Origin: JBBECE01 sp040881985 | GTDB taxonomy: Bacteria > Pseudomonadota > Alphaproteobacteria > Rhizobiales > Devosiaceae | Direction of reading: 5' to 3' | DNA length: 64,000 nucleotides | NCBI GenBank assembly: GCA_040881985.1 | Contig: JBBECE010000032.1 | Coordinates: 15,868-79,867 of the forward strand | In this document: piece after piece, positions 41,928-50,614 of the stretch | Position numbering within the stretch: the first letter of the stretch is position 1 | How the letters are laid out: the number at the start of each line of letters is the position of its first letter | Notes under the pieces: model-generated | What the model was told of the DNA's origin: nothing | Database searches by the model: none | What the model saw: only the letters and a program-made list of their open reading frames with translations | Translations under genes and position numbers: made by a program

Positions 41928-42065
41928 CTATTTTTTGACCTTCTTCGTGCCACTCTTGGGGCGCTTTGCGATTCGGCGCAATTTGTCAGCGAAGACCTCT
42001 TCATCTTCATCCGCCCCTAGTTCGCGGGCCTTGTCGATGAACCGTTGGCGCTGACTACTCTTCAA
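41928..42065 (-). CDS. Small hypothetical protein (45 aa), possible antitoxin-like partner
   Basis: This is not apparent as an ATG frame. Starting at a TTG at 42065 it reads (M)KSSQRQRFIDKARELGADED, then EEVFADKLRRIAKRPKSG and a Lys-rich end. Small proteins with a QRxRFIDKARELGADEDEE core are often encoded directly after RelE-like proteins in alphaproteobacteria. It overlaps the upstream gene by 11 bases, which supports coupled translation. The TTG start is inferred from the overlap and family length. Confidence 0.5.
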   Translation of the reverse strand: MKSSQRQRFIDKARELGADEDEEVFADKLRRIAKRPKSGTKKVKK

Positions 42066-42354
42066 GGGGGCTGGCTTCTTCTGCTCGGATGCCAATCAAG
42101 TTCACCTCATTCTCATCGCAGGTGTAGACAACCGTCACCTCAGGCGTTCCAGCTACGGGATCGCTGCCGAAGCGGTAGAGGTGATACAGAGTCCCCTTCA
42201 CCTGTCGTTTTAGGCTTTTCAGCTTGTCACAACGCCGTGCCAGCACCCACTCAATGGCGTCGAGGAGCTCCTCGAATCGTTCGTACTCTTCGCAGAGCCG
42301 GTCGCACTCTTCGGAAACGTCGTCTTCTATAGGGAACCGAACTAGGGTTTGCAA
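42055..42354 (-). CDS. RelE/ParE-like small protein (putative toxin)
   Basis: About 99 aa from a TTG at 42354 (MQTLVRFPIEDDVSEECDRL). It has a helical first half (CEEYERFEELLDAIEWVLAR) and a beta-rich second half (KRQVKGTLYHLYRFG, VTVVYTCDENEVNLIGI) of RelE-superfamily shape. The frame is open further upstream, but no ATG fits and the extension lacks family character. It is paired with the overlapping 45-aa gene downstream. Toxin activity is only suggested by fold and pairing. Confidence 0.48.
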   Translation of the reverse strand: MQTLVRFPIEDDVSEECDRLCEEYERFEELLDAIEWVLARRCDKLKSLKRQVKGTLYHLYRFGSDPVAGTPEVTVVYTCDENEVNLIGIRAEEASPLEE

Positions 42355-42464
42355 GGTATAGAATGCCCCAAAGTGCGCTCTTCGGCAGGATATGGGTGCG
42401 ACAGGGGTTGAACCTACGACCAACGCCAGCGTCGCAGGGGCCGCGTTCATCTGCCAGGGTGGCC

Positions 42465-43511
42465 TCAGGGCCGAAACTTGATTTGGCCCGCCAGTTTGAT
42501 GGCTAGGCGGAGGGCGGCTGCCGTGGCGACGAGCATCGCCGGCAGCGTCATCCATTCGAGGGTCCAGGCAGAACCAGATCGCTCGTTCTCATGGACCAGC
42601 GCTTGATGGAGAGAGCCGACAAGTCCAGCGTTGTAGCGGGCGAGAGCGACGAGGAGTTCTGCATTCACGGGGTTCGACTTGTGGGCCATGGCGGAGGAGC
42701 CCCCTCCGTCTGCCAGCTCGATCGCGGCAACTTCCGTCTGGGCCAGAAGAGCCACATCGGCACCGAATTTTCCGAGTGAACCCGTCAGCAGCGAAAGGAG
42801 AGATCCGAAGGCGACGATTGGGTCTCGCGTGGAGTGCCACGGCTCAGCAACGCCAAGATCGAGCGTCTTTGCCAGCCCCCGCGCAACAGCGTCACCCCTC
42901 CCGCCGAAGCTCGAGCGGTCGCCCACCGGGCCGCCGAGTTGAACGACGAGGAGTTGTCTCCGGATGCCAGCTAGGGCCTCGCGGTGCCGACCGAGCGGTT
43001 CGACCCAAGTCTTGATCTTTTCCGCGCCCGTGAACGACAACGCGGCCTGCATTCGGGTGTGCGCCATCAACGGCACTCTCCCCGATTTGTCGTTCAGGGT
43101 GCCGAGAGCCGCCCGCAGCATTGCGATGCGGTCGAGGTACACAGGGATAATCCGGGCAAGCTGCAAAACCAACGCGGTGTCGATGGCATCCTGACTTGTG
43201 GCGCCATGATGCACTGCAGAACCGTGGGGTTCGCCGATGGCGTCCCGCAACTGTCGGATCAGGGCGGGCACCACTACGCCGTCCTGCGCCAGTCCGCGGG
43301 CGAGATCGTCCCAGTCGGGCTGGAATCGATCGATTGTCGCCGCAATCGCCGTGGCAGCACTTTCGCTGATCAATCCTGAGGCTGCCTCGGCCTCGGCGAG
43401 GGCGCGCTCGAAGGCGAGCAACCCATGCAGTTGCGCAGTGTCGGAAAGCAGTGCCTCCACCTCGTCGTCCCCGACAAGGGCGCTCAGCAGGCTGCGTCGA
43501 GGCTCTGACAT
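42465..43511 (-). CDS. pcaB: 3-carboxy-cis,cis-muconate cycloisomerase PcaB
   Basis: A 348-aa fumarase/aspartase-superfamily lactonising enzyme that converts 3-carboxy-cis,cis-muconate to 4-carboxymuconolactone. It has the conserved substrate-site segments HHGATSQDAIDTA, MAHTRMQAALSF and the signature GGSSAMAHKSNPVN. The ATG at 43511 (MSEPRRSLLS) is chosen over a longer upstream frame. It is the last gene of the leftward pca operon, 14 bp downstream of pcaF. It is shorter than some PcaB proteins (about 450 aa), because Rhizobiales homologs lack the C-terminal domain. Confidence 0.92.
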   Translation of the reverse strand: MSEPRRSLLSALVGDDEVEALLSDTAQLHGLLAFERALAEAEAASGLISESAATAIAATIDRFQPDWDDLARGLAQDGVVVPALIRQLRDAIGEPHGSAVHHGATSQDAIDTALVLQLARIIPVYLDRIAMLRAALGTLNDKSGRVPLMAHTRMQAALSFTGAEKIKTWVEPLGRHREALAGIRRQLLVVQLGGPVGDRSSFGGRGDAVARGLAKTLDLGVAEPWHSTRDPIVAFGSLLSLLTGSLGKFGADVALLAQTEVAAIELADGGGSSAMAHKSNPVNAELLVALARYNAGLVGSLHQALVHENERSGSAWTLEWMTLPAMLVATAAALRLAIKLAGQIKFRP

Positions 43512-43525
43512 GTGGGGCGGCTCCT

Positions 43526-44731
43526 TCAGACAGCTTCCAAGGCCAGAGCTATACCCTGTCCGACGCCGATGCACATGGTGGCGAGCGCGCGCCGCTTGCC
43601 GGTGAGCGAGAGCTCAAGGGCAGCGCTGCCGGCGATGCGAGCGCCGCTCATGCCGAGCGGATGGCCGAGCGCGATGGCGCCGCCATTGGCATTCACATGC
43701 GCTGCGTCCTCGGCGATGCCGAGCGCGCGCAGGACGGCGATGGCTTGGCTGGCGAAGGCTTCATTGAGCTCGACCACGTCGAAATCGGCCACAGACAGGC
43801 CGAGGCGCGCGCAGAGCTTGCGCGTGGCAGAGATCGGTCCGATCCCCATAACTCGCGGAGGAACGCCAGCCGCGGCTCCGCCGACAATCCGGGCCATGGG
43901 CGCAAGGCCGTGCCTCTTTGCGACCGCCGCCGATGCAATGATCAGCGCGGCTGCACCATCGTTCACGCCCGATGCGTTACCGGCGGTCACGGTACCGCCC
44001 TGCCGGAACGGCGTCGGTAATTTCGCGAGGGTTTCGAGCGTCGTGTCGGAGCGCGGTTGCTCGTCCCTGTCGACGACGACGGGGTCTTTCTTCCGCCGCA
44101 GAATGGAGACCGGCACAATCTCCCTGCCGAGCCGTCCGTTCTGCTGCGCCGCGGCCGCCCGCTGTTGGCTGCGGAACGCAAATGCATCCTGATCGACGCG
44201 CGAGATGTCGTAGTCTTCGGCGACGTTCTCGCCGGTCTCCGGCATCGAGTCGACGCCGTATTGCGCCTTCATCAGCGGATTGATGAAGCGCCAACCGATG
44301 GTGGTATCGTAGATTTCGGCGTTGCGCGAAAATGCCGAGTCAGCCTTGGGCAGGACGAAGGGGGCGCGGCTCATCGACTCGACGCCACCGGCGATGATGA
44401 GGTCTGCATCGCCGGCGCGGATGGCGCGGGCGGCAGCGATCACTGCGTCCATGCCGGAGCCGCACAGGCGGTTTATCGTCGTTCCCGAGACGCCCACAGG
44501 AAGGCCCGCAAGCAGTAGGGTCATCCGCGCCACGTTGCGATTGTCCTCGCCAGCCTGGTTGGCGCAGCCCAATATCACATCATCCACCGCGTCCCAGTCG
44601 ACACCGGCATTCTCAGCCACCAGCGCCTTGAGCGGCACGGCGGCAAGGTCGTCCGGGCGGACGGCGGAGAGCGCGCCGCCGAAGCGGCCGATGGGAGTCC
44701 GGCGATAGGCGCAGATGAATGCCTCAGGCAT
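43526..44731 (-). CDS. pcaF: 3-oxoadipyl-CoA thiolase PcaF
   Basis: A 401-aa thiolase that cleaves 3-oxoadipyl-CoA to succinyl-CoA and acetyl-CoA, the last step of the beta-ketoadipate pathway. The nucleophile Cys lies in NRLCGSGMDAV, with the second active-site elements GHPLGMSGAR (His) and CIGVGQGIA (Cys). The N-terminus MPEAFICAYRRTPIGRFGGA is typical of PcaF. The start at 44731 overlaps the end of pcaJ by 8 bp. Confidence 0.94.
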   Translation of the reverse strand: MPEAFICAYRRTPIGRFGGALSAVRPDDLAAVPLKALVAENAGVDWDAVDDVILGCANQAGEDNRNVARMTLLLAGLPVGVSGTTINRLCGSGMDAVIAAARAIRAGDADLIIAGGVESMSRAPFVLPKADSAFSRNAEIYDTTIGWRFINPLMKAQYGVDSMPETGENVAEDYDISRVDQDAFAFRSQQRAAAAQQNGRLGREIVPVSILRRKKDPVVVDRDEQPRSDTTLETLAKLPTPFRQGGTVTAGNASGVNDGAAALIIASAAVAKRHGLAPMARIVGGAAAGVPPRVMGIGPISATRKLCARLGLSVADFDVVELNEAFASQAIAVLRALGIAEDAAHVNANGGAIALGHPLGMSGARIAGSAALELSLTGKRRALATMCIGVGQGIALALEAV

Positions 44732-45509
44732 GCGCCTTCTCCTTGCCCGCGTGAACAGCGGCCGACCGCGCATGGAGATCACGCAGGGTGGTCAGCTCCA
44801 GCACGGTCGGTTCCGGCGTCTCCCTCGGATTGTCGGCGTAGCGCACCTTCCAGCCGCAGCTCTCCTGCACCATCTCACGGGAGACACCCTTATGCAGCGA
44901 CACCACGGTGAACTCCTTGGTGACCGGATCAGGCTTCCAGATAGCAAGATCGGTGATCAGCAGGGTCGGCCCCTTGGTGGCTATGCCGAGCCGTTGGCGG
45001 TGATTCCCGCCCTCGCCGTGGCCGAACGAGGTGAAGAAGTCGATCCTTTCGACCATCGAGCGGGTCGCCTGCTTGAGCGTAATGTAGATCTCGCCGCAGG
45101 AGGTGGCGATCTCCGGCGCACCGCCGCCGCCGGGCAGCCGCACCTTCGGGTGATGATAATCGCCGATGACGGTGGTGTTGATGTTGCCAAATTTGTCCAG
45201 CTGAGCCGCACCAAGGAAACCGATGGATATGCGGCCGCCCATCAGCCAGTAGCGGAACATCTCAGGCACTGACACTGTGCTCAGCGCCGTCTCGCACAAC
45301 TCGCCATCGCCTATTGAGAGCGGCAACACATCTGGTGTTGTGCCGATGGTGCCCGATTCATAGATAAGCGTGATGTCCGGCGCATGCGTCAGCCGCGCGA
45401 CATTGCAGGCGGCAGAAGGTGCGCCGATGCCGACGAAGCAGACATCATCGTTCGACAGCGCCCGCGCCGCAGCAATCGTCATCATCTCGGTTGGCGTGAA
45501 GTCGCTCAT
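44724..45509 (-). CDS. pcaJ: 3-oxoadipate CoA-transferase subunit B PcaJ
   Basis: A 261-aa beta subunit that, with PcaI, transfers CoA from succinyl-CoA to 3-oxoadipate. The catalytic Glu segment is LIYESGTIGTTPDVLPLSIG. It also has GIGAPSAACNVARL, GFLGAAQLDKFGNINTT and KLPGGGG-like RLPGGGGAPEIA. The ATG at 45509 (MSDFTPTEMM) overlaps the pcaI stop in ATGA form, as usual for this pair. Confidence 0.93.
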   Translation of the reverse strand: MSDFTPTEMMTIAAARALSNDDVCFVGIGAPSAACNVARLTHAPDITLIYESGTIGTTPDVLPLSIGDGELCETALSTVSVPEMFRYWLMGGRISIGFLGAAQLDKFGNINTTVIGDYHHPKVRLPGGGGAPEIATSCGEIYITLKQATRSMVERIDFFTSFGHGEGGNHRQRLGIATKGPTLLITDLAIWKPDPVTKEFTVVSLHKGVSREMVQESCGWKVRYADNPRETPEPTVLELTTLRDLHARSAAVHAGKEKAHA

Positions 45510-46354
45510 CTCAGCGCCTGCACGCGTGAGGCAAACACTTCCGGTGTCGCGCGAAGGACGTTGTCTTCCATCCACTGCTCGAACAGCATCCGGTCGGCGG
45601 AAATCTTATCCCATTCTAGATAGGCCGCATTGTCGCGCCCGTAGTATCCATGCGCGTAGCTGGGGTGCGCGCCGCCCGGCACCACCGCCACGGCATCGAT
45701 CGTCCAGTGCGGAAGGATGCAAAGATTGGGGTGTAGTCCCTCGAAGTCGGGCACTATCTCCTCGACCGTGACCACGACGCGCTTTGCCGCTAACGCCGCT
45801 TCCTTCTGCACGCCGATGATGCCCTCGATCAGCACGTCGCCCTTCGCGTTGGCTTTCTGGGCGTGAATGAAGGTGACGTCGGGCCGGTGCGCGGGGATGG
45901 CGGCGAGCTCCTCGCCGGTGAACGGGCAGGCGACCGATTTGATCTCGGGATTGACCTTGGGCAGATCGGCACCCTTGTAGCCGCGGAATACCGCCATCGG
46001 CAGTCCGGAGGCCCCTGCCTCATAGGCCTGCGCCATGGCAGAGTGGGAATGTTCTACGGTCTCGATCGAGCGCGGATGCTGGTTCTCGATGGCGTCGCGC
46101 ATGCGGCGCAGCAGGCCGACACCGGGATTGCCGGCGTAGGAGAAGATCACCTTCCTGGCCATGCCCATGCCGATCATCTGGTCGTAGATGATGTCCGGTG
46201 TCATGCGCAGTAGCGTCAGGTCGCAAAACCCCCGCCGGATCGCCTCGTGCCCTGCCGCGTGGGGAATGAGATGCGTGAAACCTTCGAAGGCGACGGTGTC
46301 GCCATCGTGGAGGTTGGCGGAGACAGCGTCGGCGAGGCTCAGGAAGTTGTTCAT
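45506..46354 (-). CDS. pcaI: 3-oxoadipate CoA-transferase subunit A PcaI
   Basis: A 282-aa alpha subunit of the CoA-transferase. Family segments include VAFEGFTHLIPHAAGHEAIR, GNPGVGLLRRMRDAIE, CPFTGEELAAIPAHRPDVT and VVTVEEIVPDFEGLHPN. It starts at the ATG at 46354, six bases after pcaG, and is coupled to pcaJ. Together with PcaJ and PcaF it feeds protocatechuate carbon into the TCA cycle. Confidence 0.93.
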   Translation of the reverse strand: MNNFLSLADAVSANLHDGDTVAFEGFTHLIPHAAGHEAIRRGFCDLTLLRMTPDIIYDQMIGMGMARKVIFSYAGNPGVGLLRRMRDAIENQHPRSIETVEHSHSAMAQAYEAGASGLPMAVFRGYKGADLPKVNPEIKSVACPFTGEELAAIPAHRPDVTFIHAQKANAKGDVLIEGIIGVQKEAALAAKRVVVTVEEIVPDFEGLHPNLCILPHWTIDAVAVVPGGAHPSYAHGYYGRDNAAYLEWDKISADRMLFEQWMEDNVLRATPEVFASRVQALR

Positions 46355-46360
46355 TACGCC

Positions 46361-46939
46361 TCAGATGTCGAAGAATACTGTTTCATTGTCGCCCTGCAGA
46401 CGGATGTCGAGGGTATAGGTCGTCTTGCCGCCGGTCTCGGATTTCGTCGCAATCAGCGTCTTCCGTTGCCTTGAGTCCAAGACTTTGTTGAGGACAAAGT
46501 CCGCACCGTTGGCGTCGGCCTCGTCGTCGAAATAGAGCCGCGTGTGGAGCCCCACGTTGATGCCACGGGCAACGATCCAGAGCGTGACATGCGGCGCCAT
46601 GAGCTTGCCGGCGGGTGCGGCAAGGCGACCCGGCTTCACGGTATCGAAGACGAACGTTCCCGTGTCATCGCAGGCGACACGGCCCCAGGCGCTGATGTGA
46701 TCCCCATTGGCATCGGCCTGCCAGAGTTCGACCACTGCATCACTGACAGGAGCGGCAGCGCCGTCGAATATGCGGCCGGTCAACGTGATGCGGGGGCCGG
46801 TGCCCTGTATCGGCCCGGAACCGAGATCCTTGACGTTCGGGCTCGTGATCCCCTCGAGGCTCGGGGTCATGCCGATGTGAACATAGGGCCCCGCGGTCTG
46901 CGATGGCGTTTCCTTGAGCGGCGGCAATGGGCTAAGCAT
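46361..46939 (-). CDS. pcaG: Protocatechuate 3,4-dioxygenase alpha subunit PcaG
   Basis: A 192-aa intradiol dioxygenase alpha subunit: LKETPSQTAGPYVHIGMTPS, then ITLTGRIFDGAAAPV, VELWQADANG and HVTLWIVARGINVGLHTRLY. The alpha subunit lacks the full iron-ligand set and completes the active site formed by PcaH. The ATG at 46939 shares a base with the pcaH stop (TGATG), with GGAGGGG five bases upstream; a TTG at 46942 is an unlikely alternative. Confidence 0.94.
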   Translation of the reverse strand: MLSPLPPLKETPSQTAGPYVHIGMTPSLEGITSPNVKDLGSGPIQGTGPRITLTGRIFDGAAAPVSDAVVELWQADANGDHISAWGRVACDDTGTFVFDTVKPGRLAAPAGKLMAPHVTLWIVARGINVGLHTRLYFDDEADANGADFVLNKVLDSRQRKTLIATKSETGGKTTYTLDIRLQGDNETVFFDI

Positions 46940-47688
46940 CAATTCCCCTCCGGCCGGTTTTCGAACAGCGTCGAACGGCGGCCGCGCAGCACGATGTCGA
47001 AGCGGTAGGCGAGCGCGTCCATCGGCGTGCTGTTGTGGCGGTCGAGTTTCGCGATCAGTTGCTCGACTGCGGCGCGGTCGGGGATGGAAAGCGCGATCGG
47101 GTCCTGCCAGATCATCGGATCGCCCTCGAAATACATCTGAGTGATGAGGCGTTGCGCGAAGGCGTGGCCGAAAACCGAGAAGTGGATATGCGCGGGTCGC
47201 CAGTCATTGCCGCCATTGGGCCAAGGATAGGCACCGGGCTTGATGGTGCGGAAATAATAGCAGCCATTGTCGTCGGTGATGGCGCGGCCGCAGCCGCCAA
47301 AATTCGGATCGAGAGCCGCCTGGTAGCCCTCAAGCTTGTGGCGATAGCGGCCGCCCGCATTGGCCTGCCAGAACTCGACCAGCGTACCGCGGACCGGCCG
47401 GACGTTTTCATCGAGCACCTGCCCATGGACGATCATGCGCTGACCGATGGCCTCGCCGCCGCCCTGGCTGAAATTGCGGATCAGATCATTGTCGAGCGGG
47501 TTGAGAATGCTGTGGTTGAAGGTGGGGCCGGTCAGCTCGGATTTGGTCTGGCCCGCAAGCGAAAGCAGCGCATGCCGCGGCGCGCGCAGCGTAGTGCTTT
47601 TGTAGCCGGGGGTGTTCGCAGGCGGATGCCAGGCGCGGTCGCGCTGATAGAATGCGCCCTCTTCGCCAATGAGAGGCAGCGTGGTCAT
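46939..47688 (-). CDS. pcaH: Protocatechuate 3,4-dioxygenase beta subunit PcaH
   Basis: A 249-aa iron-binding beta subunit that cleaves protocatechuate between C3 and C4 to give 3-carboxy-cis,cis-muconate. The iron ligands are recognisable: Tyr in GGRYRHKLEGY, Tyr near AYPWPNGGNDWRP, and the two His in WRPAHIHFSVFG. VHGQVLDENVRPV and VEFWQANAGG are the shared intradiol-dioxygenase core. The start at 47688 overlaps the pcaC stop (ATGA). Confidence 0.95.
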   Translation of the reverse strand: MTTLPLIGEEGAFYQRDRAWHPPANTPGYKSTTLRAPRHALLSLAGQTKSELTGPTFNHSILNPLDNDLIRNFSQGGGEAIGQRMIVHGQVLDENVRPVRGTLVEFWQANAGGRYRHKLEGYQAALDPNFGGCGRAITDDNGCYYFRTIKPGAYPWPNGGNDWRPAHIHFSVFGHAFAQRLITQMYFEGDPMIWQDPIALSIPDRAAVEQLIAKLDRHNSTPMDALAYRFDIVLRGRRSTLFENRPEGN

Positions 47689-48077
47689 GACGAGCTCCCC
47701 TCGGCTTGTGCAAGCTCGTGCTTGGCGATCTTGACGGCCCGGTTGGCGGCAGGAATGCCTGCGTAGACGGCGACGTGCAAAAGCGCCTCCCTGATATCGT
47801 CGGGCGAAGCCCCGGTGTTCGCCGTGGCGCGAACGTGCATGGCTAACTCTTCATCATGACCCAGCGCGGCCAGCAGCGCGATGGTGATCAATGAGCGTTC
47901 CCGCTTGCTGAGCCCAGGACGCGACCAGACGCTGCCCCAGGCCCCTTCGGTGATGAAATCCTGGAAGTCGGCATCGAAGGCGGTCTTGGCGGCCTCGGCC
48001 CGGTCGACATGGCTGTCGCCGAGCACGGATCGGCGCGCGACCATTCCGCGGGCAAGGAGGGGCATCTTCTCAGACAT
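47685..48077 (-). CDS. pcaC: 4-carboxymuconolactone decarboxylase PcaC
   Basis: A 130-aa AhpD/CMD-fold enzyme that decarboxylates 4-carboxymuconolactone to 3-oxoadipate enol-lactone. It has the typical ARRSVLGDSHVDRAEA, FITEGAWGSVWSRPGL, KRERSLITIALLAALGHDEE and HVAVYAGIPAANRAVK. The ATG at 48077 is chosen because MSEKMPLLARG fits family N-termini. It overlaps pcaD by 8 bp and pcaH by 4 bp. Confidence 0.93.
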   Translation of the reverse strand: MSEKMPLLARGMVARRSVLGDSHVDRAEAAKTAFDADFQDFITEGAWGSVWSRPGLSKRERSLITIALLAALGHDEELAMHVRATANTGASPDDIREALLHVAVYAGIPAANRAVKIAKHELAQAEGSSS

Positions 48078-48864
48078 ATCCAATATCCTCCATGAAATCG
48101 GTGATGAGACGCGTAAGTGTGTCGGGTTGCTCGATTGAGGGAATATGCCCCGCATTGCGGATAATCTCAAAGCGGGCGGCTGAGATCAGTTCCGCGGTGG
48201 CGCGCACGAGATCGGGCGGCGTGCTGAGATCATGCTCTCCCACGACGACCAGAGTTGGGGCCGAGATCGTAGCAGCCGCTTTCGTCAAATCTGTATCGCG
48301 CAGCGTTGCGCAGGTTGCCGCGTATCCCTCGCGGTTCGCCCCGATCAACATGTTGCGCCAGCCTGCGAGATCCGCCGGCCGATCGCGGCGAAACTCCGGA
48401 CTGAACCAGCGTTCCATGATCTGATCGGCGATCGCGACCGTGCCGTCTTTGCTCACCCTTGCGATCCGGTCGTTCCAGAACTCGGCCGTGCCGATCCGGG
48501 CAGCGGTGTCGCAGAGGACCAAAGCGTTCACCCGATCTCTGTGGCGGGCGGCGAGGCCCTGGGCGATCATACCGCCGACCGAGGCACCAACCACCGCGAA
48601 ACTGTCGATGCTCAGGACGTCCGCCAGCCCCGTCAGATCGCCGATGTGATCGTCGAGCGAATAGGGCCCCTCGGGGATGTCCGACAGACCGTGACCGCGC
48701 TTGTCGTAGGTAAGGACGCGATATCGCGACGACATCGCCCCAACCATTGCGTCCCAGATGCGCGCGTCGGTGCCGAGCGAGTTCACAAAGGCGACGACCG
48801 GGGCGCCTGCCGGCTCCCGCGTCTGATACGCAATCGTAACGCCGTGAATGGTCGCAAATTCCAT
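48070..48864 (-). CDS. pcaD: 3-oxoadipate enol-lactonase PcaD
   Basis: A 264-aa alpha/beta hydrolase that opens the enol-lactone to 3-oxoadipate. The nucleophile elbow is VVGASVGGMIAQGLA, the acid is in VVGEHDLSTPP, and the catalytic His is in NAGHIPSIEQPD. The N-terminus is MEFATIHGVTIAYQTR from the ATG at 48864. It is the promoter-proximal gene of pcaDCHGIJFB, transcribed away from pcaQ. Confidence 0.93.
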   Translation of the reverse strand: MEFATIHGVTIAYQTREPAGAPVVAFVNSLGTDARIWDAMVGAMSSRYRVLTYDKRGHGLSDIPEGPYSLDDHIGDLTGLADVLSIDSFAVVGASVGGMIAQGLAARHRDRVNALVLCDTAARIGTAEFWNDRIARVSKDGTVAIADQIMERWFSPEFRRDRPADLAGWRNMLIGANREGYAATCATLRDTDLTKAAATISAPTLVVVGEHDLSTPPDLVRATAELISAARFEIIRNAGHIPSIEQPDTLTRLITDFMEDIGYV

Positions 48865-48930
48865 CTCGCACCCGGCCCCCAGACTCGACCGTACAGCGCG
48901 CGCCGTAAAATGAAGAATGGTGGCCAACCG

Positions 48931-48946
48931 ATAACCGTACGGCTAT
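48931..48946. promoter_or_regulatory. Putative PcaQ operator between pcaD and pcaQ
   Basis: ATAACC (48931-48936), four bases, then GGCTAT (48941-48946) forms an imperfect dyad in the 116-bp divergent gap. It closely resembles the PcaQ-binding motif reported for rhizobia (ATAACC-N4-GGTTAA, from memory). It lies about 67 bases from pcaD and 35 bases from pcaQ, suitable for activation of the operon and autoregulation. Confidence 0.6.
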
Positions 48947-48980
48947 ATAGAGCGGCTGAGCCTTGGGAATTGGTTTCGAG

Positions 48981-49901
48981 ATGGCGCCAAGAATTCTCGA
49001 TCCGCGCATCAAGCTGCGCCACCTCGTATGCTTCGTCGAGGTGGCGCGCTCAAGGAGCGTTCGGGCGGCCGCCGAGAATCTCAATATGAGCCAGCCCTCC
49101 GCCACCAAAACCATCAAGGAGCTCGAGACGGCGCTCAGCGAGGTGCTGTTCGACAGAAGCCGCAGGCGCCTGGCGCTCACGCCGACAGGGCAATTGTTCC
49201 TGCATTATGCGGAAACCAGCCTGCTGGCCCTCGGCCAGGGTGTCGACGCCCTGCGCGGGCCGCGAACGGACGAGATCGTCAAAGTCGGCGCGCTTCCGAC
49301 TGTTTCGGCTCGGATCCTTCCGACGGCCGTCCAGCAATTCACGAGTCGCGGCCTGCCTGTCCGAATCCGCATCATTACCGGTCCCAACGCCTACCTCCTG
49401 TCTTTGCTTCGGGTCGGCGACGTCGATTTGGTTATAGGTCGAATGGCCGATCCCGGGTCGATTGCCGGCCTCTCATTCGAGCATCTCTACTCGGAACGGG
49501 TCGTTTTCGCCGTCAGAGCCGGACATCCCCTGCTTGGGATCAGCGGATTCCAGTTAAGGATGATCCGGGATTTCCAGATTCTGATGCCGCCACCGGACTC
49601 CGTGATCCGGCCGACGGTCGACCGCTTGCTGACGGCGCATGGCGTCGGTCCCATCCGGGACGACGTCGAAACCGTCTCCAATGCCTTCGGCCGAGGCTAC
49701 ACGCGGATCACGGACGCAGTGTGGATCATCTCCGAAGGCGTGGTCGCGTCCGATCTTGCGGAGCAGCAATTGTTGCAGCTGCCGGTCGACACGGCCGAGA
49801 CCCTCGGCCCGGTAGGCCTCACGACACGCGCCGGGACGTCGCTTTCGCCTGCTGCACAGATTCTCATCCAGTCGATTCGGGATGTGGCGGCGGCAAACTA
49901 A
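48981..49901 (+). CDS. pcaQ: LysR-type pca operon regulator PcaQ
   Basis: A 306-aa LysR-type activator. The N-terminal winged helix-turn-helix is HLVCFVEVARSRSVRAAAEN with LNMSQPSATKTIKELE, followed by the co-inducer domain. The sequence RIKLRHLVCF and the divergent position beside pcaD are typical of PcaQ, which responds to 4-carboxymuconolactone. The ATG at 48981 (MAPRILDPRIK) is preferred to one 18 bases upstream. The 3' end is 8 bp from the convergent TetR gene. Confidence 0.9.
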   Translation: MAPRILDPRIKLRHLVCFVEVARSRSVRAAAENLNMSQPSATKTIKELETALSEVLFDRSRRRLALTPTGQLFLHYAETSLLALGQGVDALRGPRTDEIVKVGALPTVSARILPTAVQQFTSRGLPVRIRIITGPNAYLLSLLRVGDVDLVIGRMADPGSIAGLSFEHLYSERVVFAVRAGHPLLGISGFQLRMIRDFQILMPPPDSVIRPTVDRLLTAHGVGPIRDDVETVSNAFGRGYTRITDAVWIISEGVVASDLAEQQLLQLPVDTAETLGPVGLTTRAGTSLSPAAQILIQSIRDVAAAN

Positions 49902-49909
49902 CTCAGCCG

Positions 49910-50596
49910 CTATTCCTTCGGCAGTTTTTCGGACCGCACGACGGTGCGCATGACCATGTCGACCACCCGTTTCTTGAGCGAGCTCTGCACCTTGGTCGCT
50001 CCCATGTCGCGGCCGAAGATTTTCGAGAAGGTCGCCCGGTTCGAGACGTTGAAGAAGCAGAGCGCGCTGATCTGCCAGTGCAGCTCGAGCGGATCGAGGC
50101 CTTTGCGGAAACTTCCTTCGGCGACACCGCGCGCATAGACATTTTCGATCGTTCCGATGGCGGTGACATTGAGGTCGCGGATGACGTCGGATTTTTCCAG
50201 ATACTCGCCGTGATGGATGTTCTCGATCATCACCATGCGGATGAAATCCTCATGCTTTGAGTGATGCTCGAAGGTGAATTCCACCAGCGCCTTGAGCGCG
50301 TCGATCGGCGACAACCCATCAACGTCGAGCTTGCTCTCGCCCTCGCGCACCAGCCGGTAAGCGCTCTCAAGGGCCTTCACATAGAGTCCCTCCTTGTCGC
50401 CGAAATAGTAGTAGATCATCCGCTTGCTTGAGCGGGTGCGCGCCGCGATCTCGTCAATCCGCGCGCCGGCAAGTCCGTTGAGGGCAAATTCCTCCGAGGC
50501 GATTTCGATTATGTCCTGCCGGGTACCGTGGGGATCCTGGCTACGGGCGGGCCTTTCGCCACTTCCCACTTTTCCTCGATTGCGTTCGCTGGCCAT
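49910..50596 (-). CDS. TetR-family transcriptional regulator
   Basis: A 228-aa regulator with an N-terminal TetR helix-turn-helix (IIEIASEEFALNGLAGARID and SKRMIYYYFGDKEGLYVKAL) and a C-terminal ligand domain of the TetR_C type (HHSKHEDFIRMVMIENIHHG). It is divergent from the dehydrogenase/TRAP unit with a 142-bp gap. It is therefore the likely repressor of quinate/shikimate uptake and conversion genes, with a pathway compound as inducer. The start is the ATG at 50596. Confidence 0.85.
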   Translation of the reverse strand: MASERNRGKVGSGERPARSQDPHGTRQDIIEIASEEFALNGLAGARIDEIAARTRSSKRMIYYYFGDKEGLYVKALESAYRLVREGESKLDVDGLSPIDALKALVEFTFEHHSKHEDFIRMVMIENIHHGEYLEKSDVIRDLNVTAIGTIENVYARGVAEGSFRKGLDPLELHWQISALCFFNVSNRATFSKIFGRDMGATKVQSSLKKRVVDMVMRTVVRSEKLPKE

Positions 50597-50614
50597 ACAC
50601 CCTCCGCCGCCCAA

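Noticed and set aside
42393..42425. tRNA 3'-end-like sequence on the minus strand (GTAGGTTCAACCCCTGT followed by CGCACCCA)
   Set aside because: It has a T-arm-like pattern and could be an attachment-site remnant, but I could not fold an anticodon arm or a matching 5' acceptor strand, so it is not called as a tRNA or att site.
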